From Paenirhizobium daejeonense (GTDB lineage: Bacteria > Pseudomonadota > Alphaproteobacteria > Rhizobiales > Rhizobiaceae), in assembly GCF_014280875.1 (NCBI RefSeq), contig NZ_JACLAL010000001.1, positions 124,001 to 188,000 of the forward strand: a stretch of DNA of 64,000 nt, in the 5' to 3' direction. Shown here piece by piece: positions 62,100 through 64,000 of the stretch. Made by a program: the position numbers and the translations under genes. Numbering within the stretch: position 1 is the first letter of the stretch; each line of letters opens with the position of its first letter. The notes beneath the pieces were generated by a model. The model searched no databases and was not told the origin of the DNA. It saw nothing but the letters and a program-made list of their open reading frames with translations.

Positions 62100-62807
62100 A
62101 TGATTGATACCAATGACATCGCCGGAATCCTGTTCGACAAGGACGGCACGCTGCTGGATTTCGACGCAAGCTGGGCGCCGGTCAACCGGACGGTGGCGCT
62201 GCTGGCGGCCGACGGTGACGCTGGACTGGCCGACCGCCTGCTGCAGGCCTGCGGCATGGACCCAGAAACAGGCCATCTTGTGCCAGACAGCCTGCTTGCC
62301 GCAGGAAATACGCGCGAGATCGCCGAAGGCCTTGCCGCCGCCGGTTCTCCGTTTTCTGCCGAGGCGCTGGTGCCGCAGATCGATGCGCTCTTTGCAGGTG
62401 CGGCCGAGCAGTCCGTTCCGGTCGCTGAACTGGCCCCTCTCTTTGCCAAGCTGCATGGCCGCGGTCTGAAGCTCGGTATTGCCTCCAGCGACAATGAAAA
62501 ATCGATCCGGGTCACCATCGACCGCTTCGGCATCGGCCCGTATGTCGATTTCGTTGCCGGCTATGACAGCGGTCACGGTACCAAACCCCAACCGGGAATG
62601 GTCCTTGGCTTTTGCGCTGCAACGGGCCTTGCACCCAGCCAGGTCGCAGTCGTCGGGGACAACAATCACGATCTTCACATGGGACGTAATGCCGGGGCCG
62701 GATTGAAGGTCGCGGTTCTCACCGGTACGGGTTCACGTCAGTCCCTTCAGGAAGCCTGCGATGTCCTTCTGAACGACATCACCGAACTCGAAGCCGTGCT
62801 CGGCTGA
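62100..62807 (+). CDS. HAD-family hydrolase, phosphoglycolate phosphatase-like
   Basis: A 235-residue HAD-superfamily IA phosphatase. Motif I is [16 protein letters not shown] (the Lys between the Asp residues is a common variant), motif II is [12 protein letters not shown], the conserved Lys is in [12 protein letters not shown], and motif IV is [20 protein letters not shown]. The phosphoglycolate-phosphatase-like family acts on several small phosphates. It lies between waaA and lpxK, so a role in Kdo-8-phosphate or another LPS precursor dephosphorylation is possible but not indicated; the spacing (24 and 115 bases) suggests one transcript. Confidence 0.9.
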   Translation: MIDTNDIAGILFDKDGTLLDFDASWAPVNRTVALLAADGDAGLADRLLQACGMDPETGHLVPDSLLAAGNTREIAEGLAAAGSPFSAEALVPQIDALFAGAAEQSVPVAELAPLFAKLHGRGLKLGIASSDNEKSIRVTIDRFGIGPYVDFVAGYDSGHGTKPQPGMVLGFCAATGLAPSQVAVVGDNNHDLHMGRNAGAGLKVAVLTGTGSRQSLQEACDVLLNDITELEAVLG

Positions 62808-62922
62808 GCGCCGGGCGAGGTTCCCTGTCATGTCGCGACTTGACGAAACCCCTTCTCCTGCGTTTTCTTGGCCGCGGATATGGCCGTGGGGACGGTCGGG
62901 GAGAAGAGGGGAACGCGCGGCC

Positions 62923-63963
62923 ATGGTATCGGATGCCCCGCCATTCTGGTGGACGAAAGCCGACTGGCGGGCTTTTTGCCTTTTGCCTTTCTCCCTCATT
63001 TATGGACGGGTGGCGGGCTGGCGCATGGGCCGCAAGCGCCGCCATGCCCCCCCGGTTCCCGTCGTCTGCGTCGGCAATTTCACGGTTGGCGGCGCTGGCA
63101 AGACGCCGACCGCGCTGACGCTTGCGCGCGCGGCCAAGGCCAAGGGATTGAAGCCCGGCTTTCTCAGCCGTGGTTATGGCGGCTCCCTCGATGTCACCAC
63201 CGTCGTCGATACCCATCACCACAGGGCCGCGGATGTCGGAGACGAGCCGCTGCTGCTGGCTCAGGAAGCGTTGACCGTCATCTCCCGCCGCCGTGTCGCA
63301 GGAGCTGAGCGACTGGTGAAGGAAGGCGTCGATATCATTATCATGGACGATGGCTTCCAGAGCGCCCGGCTTACGGTCGATTTTGCCCTGGTGGTGATTG
63401 ATACGGTGCGCGGCATCGGCAATGGCCACCTCGTACCGAGTGGCCCCGTACGGGCACCGATCGCGATCCAGATGCGCCATCTCGATGCCATCCTGAAAGT
63501 GGGCAACGGAAACGCCGCCGACAGGCTGGTGCGTCAGGCGGCGCGCGCGGGCAAGGCGGTCATGGTTGCCGCCCTGAAACCGAAAGGCGATGCCGGTCTC
63601 GCCGGCAAGCGGGTGCTGGCATTCGCCGGCATTGCCGATCCCATGAAGTTCCAGCGCACACTGGAAGGTCTGGGTGCTGTCGTTGCAGAGTTGCGGCCTT
63701 TCCCCGATCACCATCACCTGACCGACGATGAGGTCGACGCCCTGATGGCCGATGCGGACAAGCAGGATCTGCTGCTGGCGACCACTGCGAAGGATATCGT
63801 CCGGCTCGCTGGCGGACACGGACGTTCAGCCGAACTTGCCAGTCGATGCCATGTGGTCGAGGTCGAGATGGCCTTCGGCGATCCGCAGGCTCCGGCCTAT
63901 GTGCTCGATCGCGCGATCGAGGCCTTCCGGGCACGCAAGCTGAAGGAAAAGAGCAAGGCTTGA
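62923..63963 (+). CDS. lpxK: Tetraacyldisaccharide 4'-kinase LpxK
   Basis: A 346-residue inner-membrane-associated kinase that phosphorylates the 4' position of tetraacyldisaccharide-1-phosphate in lipid A synthesis. A membrane-binding N-terminus is followed by the P-loop [20 protein letters not shown], the SRGYGG block, and [19 protein letters not shown] and [20 protein letters not shown]. The C-terminus carries [11 protein letters not shown] start it at the ATG at 62923 ([10 protein letters not shown]) after GAAGAGGGG; the longer open frame from 62830 is Arg/Trp-rich and not conserved. It ends 37 bases before the window edge. Confidence 0.95.
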   Translation: MVSDAPPFWWTKADWRAFCLLPFSLIYGRVAGWRMGRKRRHAPPVPVVCVGNFTVGGAGKTPTALTLARAAKAKGLKPGFLSRGYGGSLDVTTVVDTHHHRAADVGDEPLLLAQEALTVISRRRVAGAERLVKEGVDIIIMDDGFQSARLTVDFALVVIDTVRGIGNGHLVPSGPVRAPIAIQMRHLDAILKVGNGNAADRLVRQAARAGKAVMVAALKPKGDAGLAGKRVLAFAGIADPMKFQRTLEGLGAVVAELRPFPDHHHLTDDEVDALMADADKQDLLLATTAKDIVRLAGGHGRSAELASRCHVVEVEMAFGDPQAPAYVLDRAIEAFRARKLKEKSKA

Positions 63964-64000
63964 AGAAGAGGCGGGATCAGCGCCTCTGGTTCGGCAGTGC

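Overview
This 64 kb window reads as chromosomal DNA of a member of the Rhizobiaceae (Agrobacterium/Rhizobium type). The reasons are the high-GC coding style, the mannosylfructose-phosphate synthase/phosphatase pair known from Agrobacterium, the short HisG with HisZ, the alphaproteobacterial HisRS, a CIRCE-controlled groESL operon, the order pmbA - inositol-phosphatase-like - DUF4170 - waaA - HAD - lpxK, and several dispersed palindromic repeats of the rhizobial kind. I see no tRNA, rRNA, CRISPR array, transposase, integrase or prophage gene. It is mostly core chromosome, with a few regulatory and intergenic oddities.

Layout. 1-3.6 kb: 3' end of katG, a TetR regulator, and a LysR regulator divergent from a DUF1127 gene. 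3.6-16 kb: a chemoreceptor, a DUF937 protein, a pit-rsmE-gshA run (phosphate permease, 16S rRNA methylase, glutathione synthesis), a Nudix hydrolase, the mfpsA-mfppB compatible-solute operon and a DUF3422 membrane protein. 15.8-25.1 kb: an organic-acid oxidation region, made of a FadR-type regulator with lutABC (L-lactate oxidation) followed by a LysR regulator divergent from glcD-glcE-(small membrane protein)-glcF (glycolate oxidase). 25-34.9 kb: a secreted protein, an outer-membrane barrel, two L,D-transpeptidases, tag beside a divergent Tag-like paralogue, a HAD phosphatase, a YeiE/YeiH-like pair, and small periplasmic proteins that may handle metals.

35-44.4 kb: hisS-hisZ-hisG-methyltransferase, DoxX and GST genes, a PAS-like protein, a 1.2 kb gene-poor and partly AT-rich gap, then groEL-groES. 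44.7-64 kb: a HAD phosphatase, ribF, ileS (preceded by a possible leader peptide and hairpin), a lipoprotein, a GNAT acetyltransferase, a GGDEF protein, tadA, a pseudouridine synthase with a very long repetitive tail, rsmD, a patatin-like lipase, a Kef antiporter, and the pmbA to lpxK cluster, whose waaA and lpxK make the Kdo-lipid A core.

The most interesting items are: (i) a 20-codon ORF with tandem ATT Ile codons running into a long hairpin just upstream of ileS, a candidate attenuator; (ii) an exact 28-bp copy of the groEL 3' end with duplicated UUCG-loop hairpins downstream of groEL; (iii) a dispersed repeat that supplies the stop codon of two genes; (iv) a Tag-like glycosylase lacking the zinc ligands, convergent with true tag; (v) a membrane protein translationally coupled inside the glycolate oxidase operon. 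All calls come from reading the sequence and remembered family knowledge; no database search was run.
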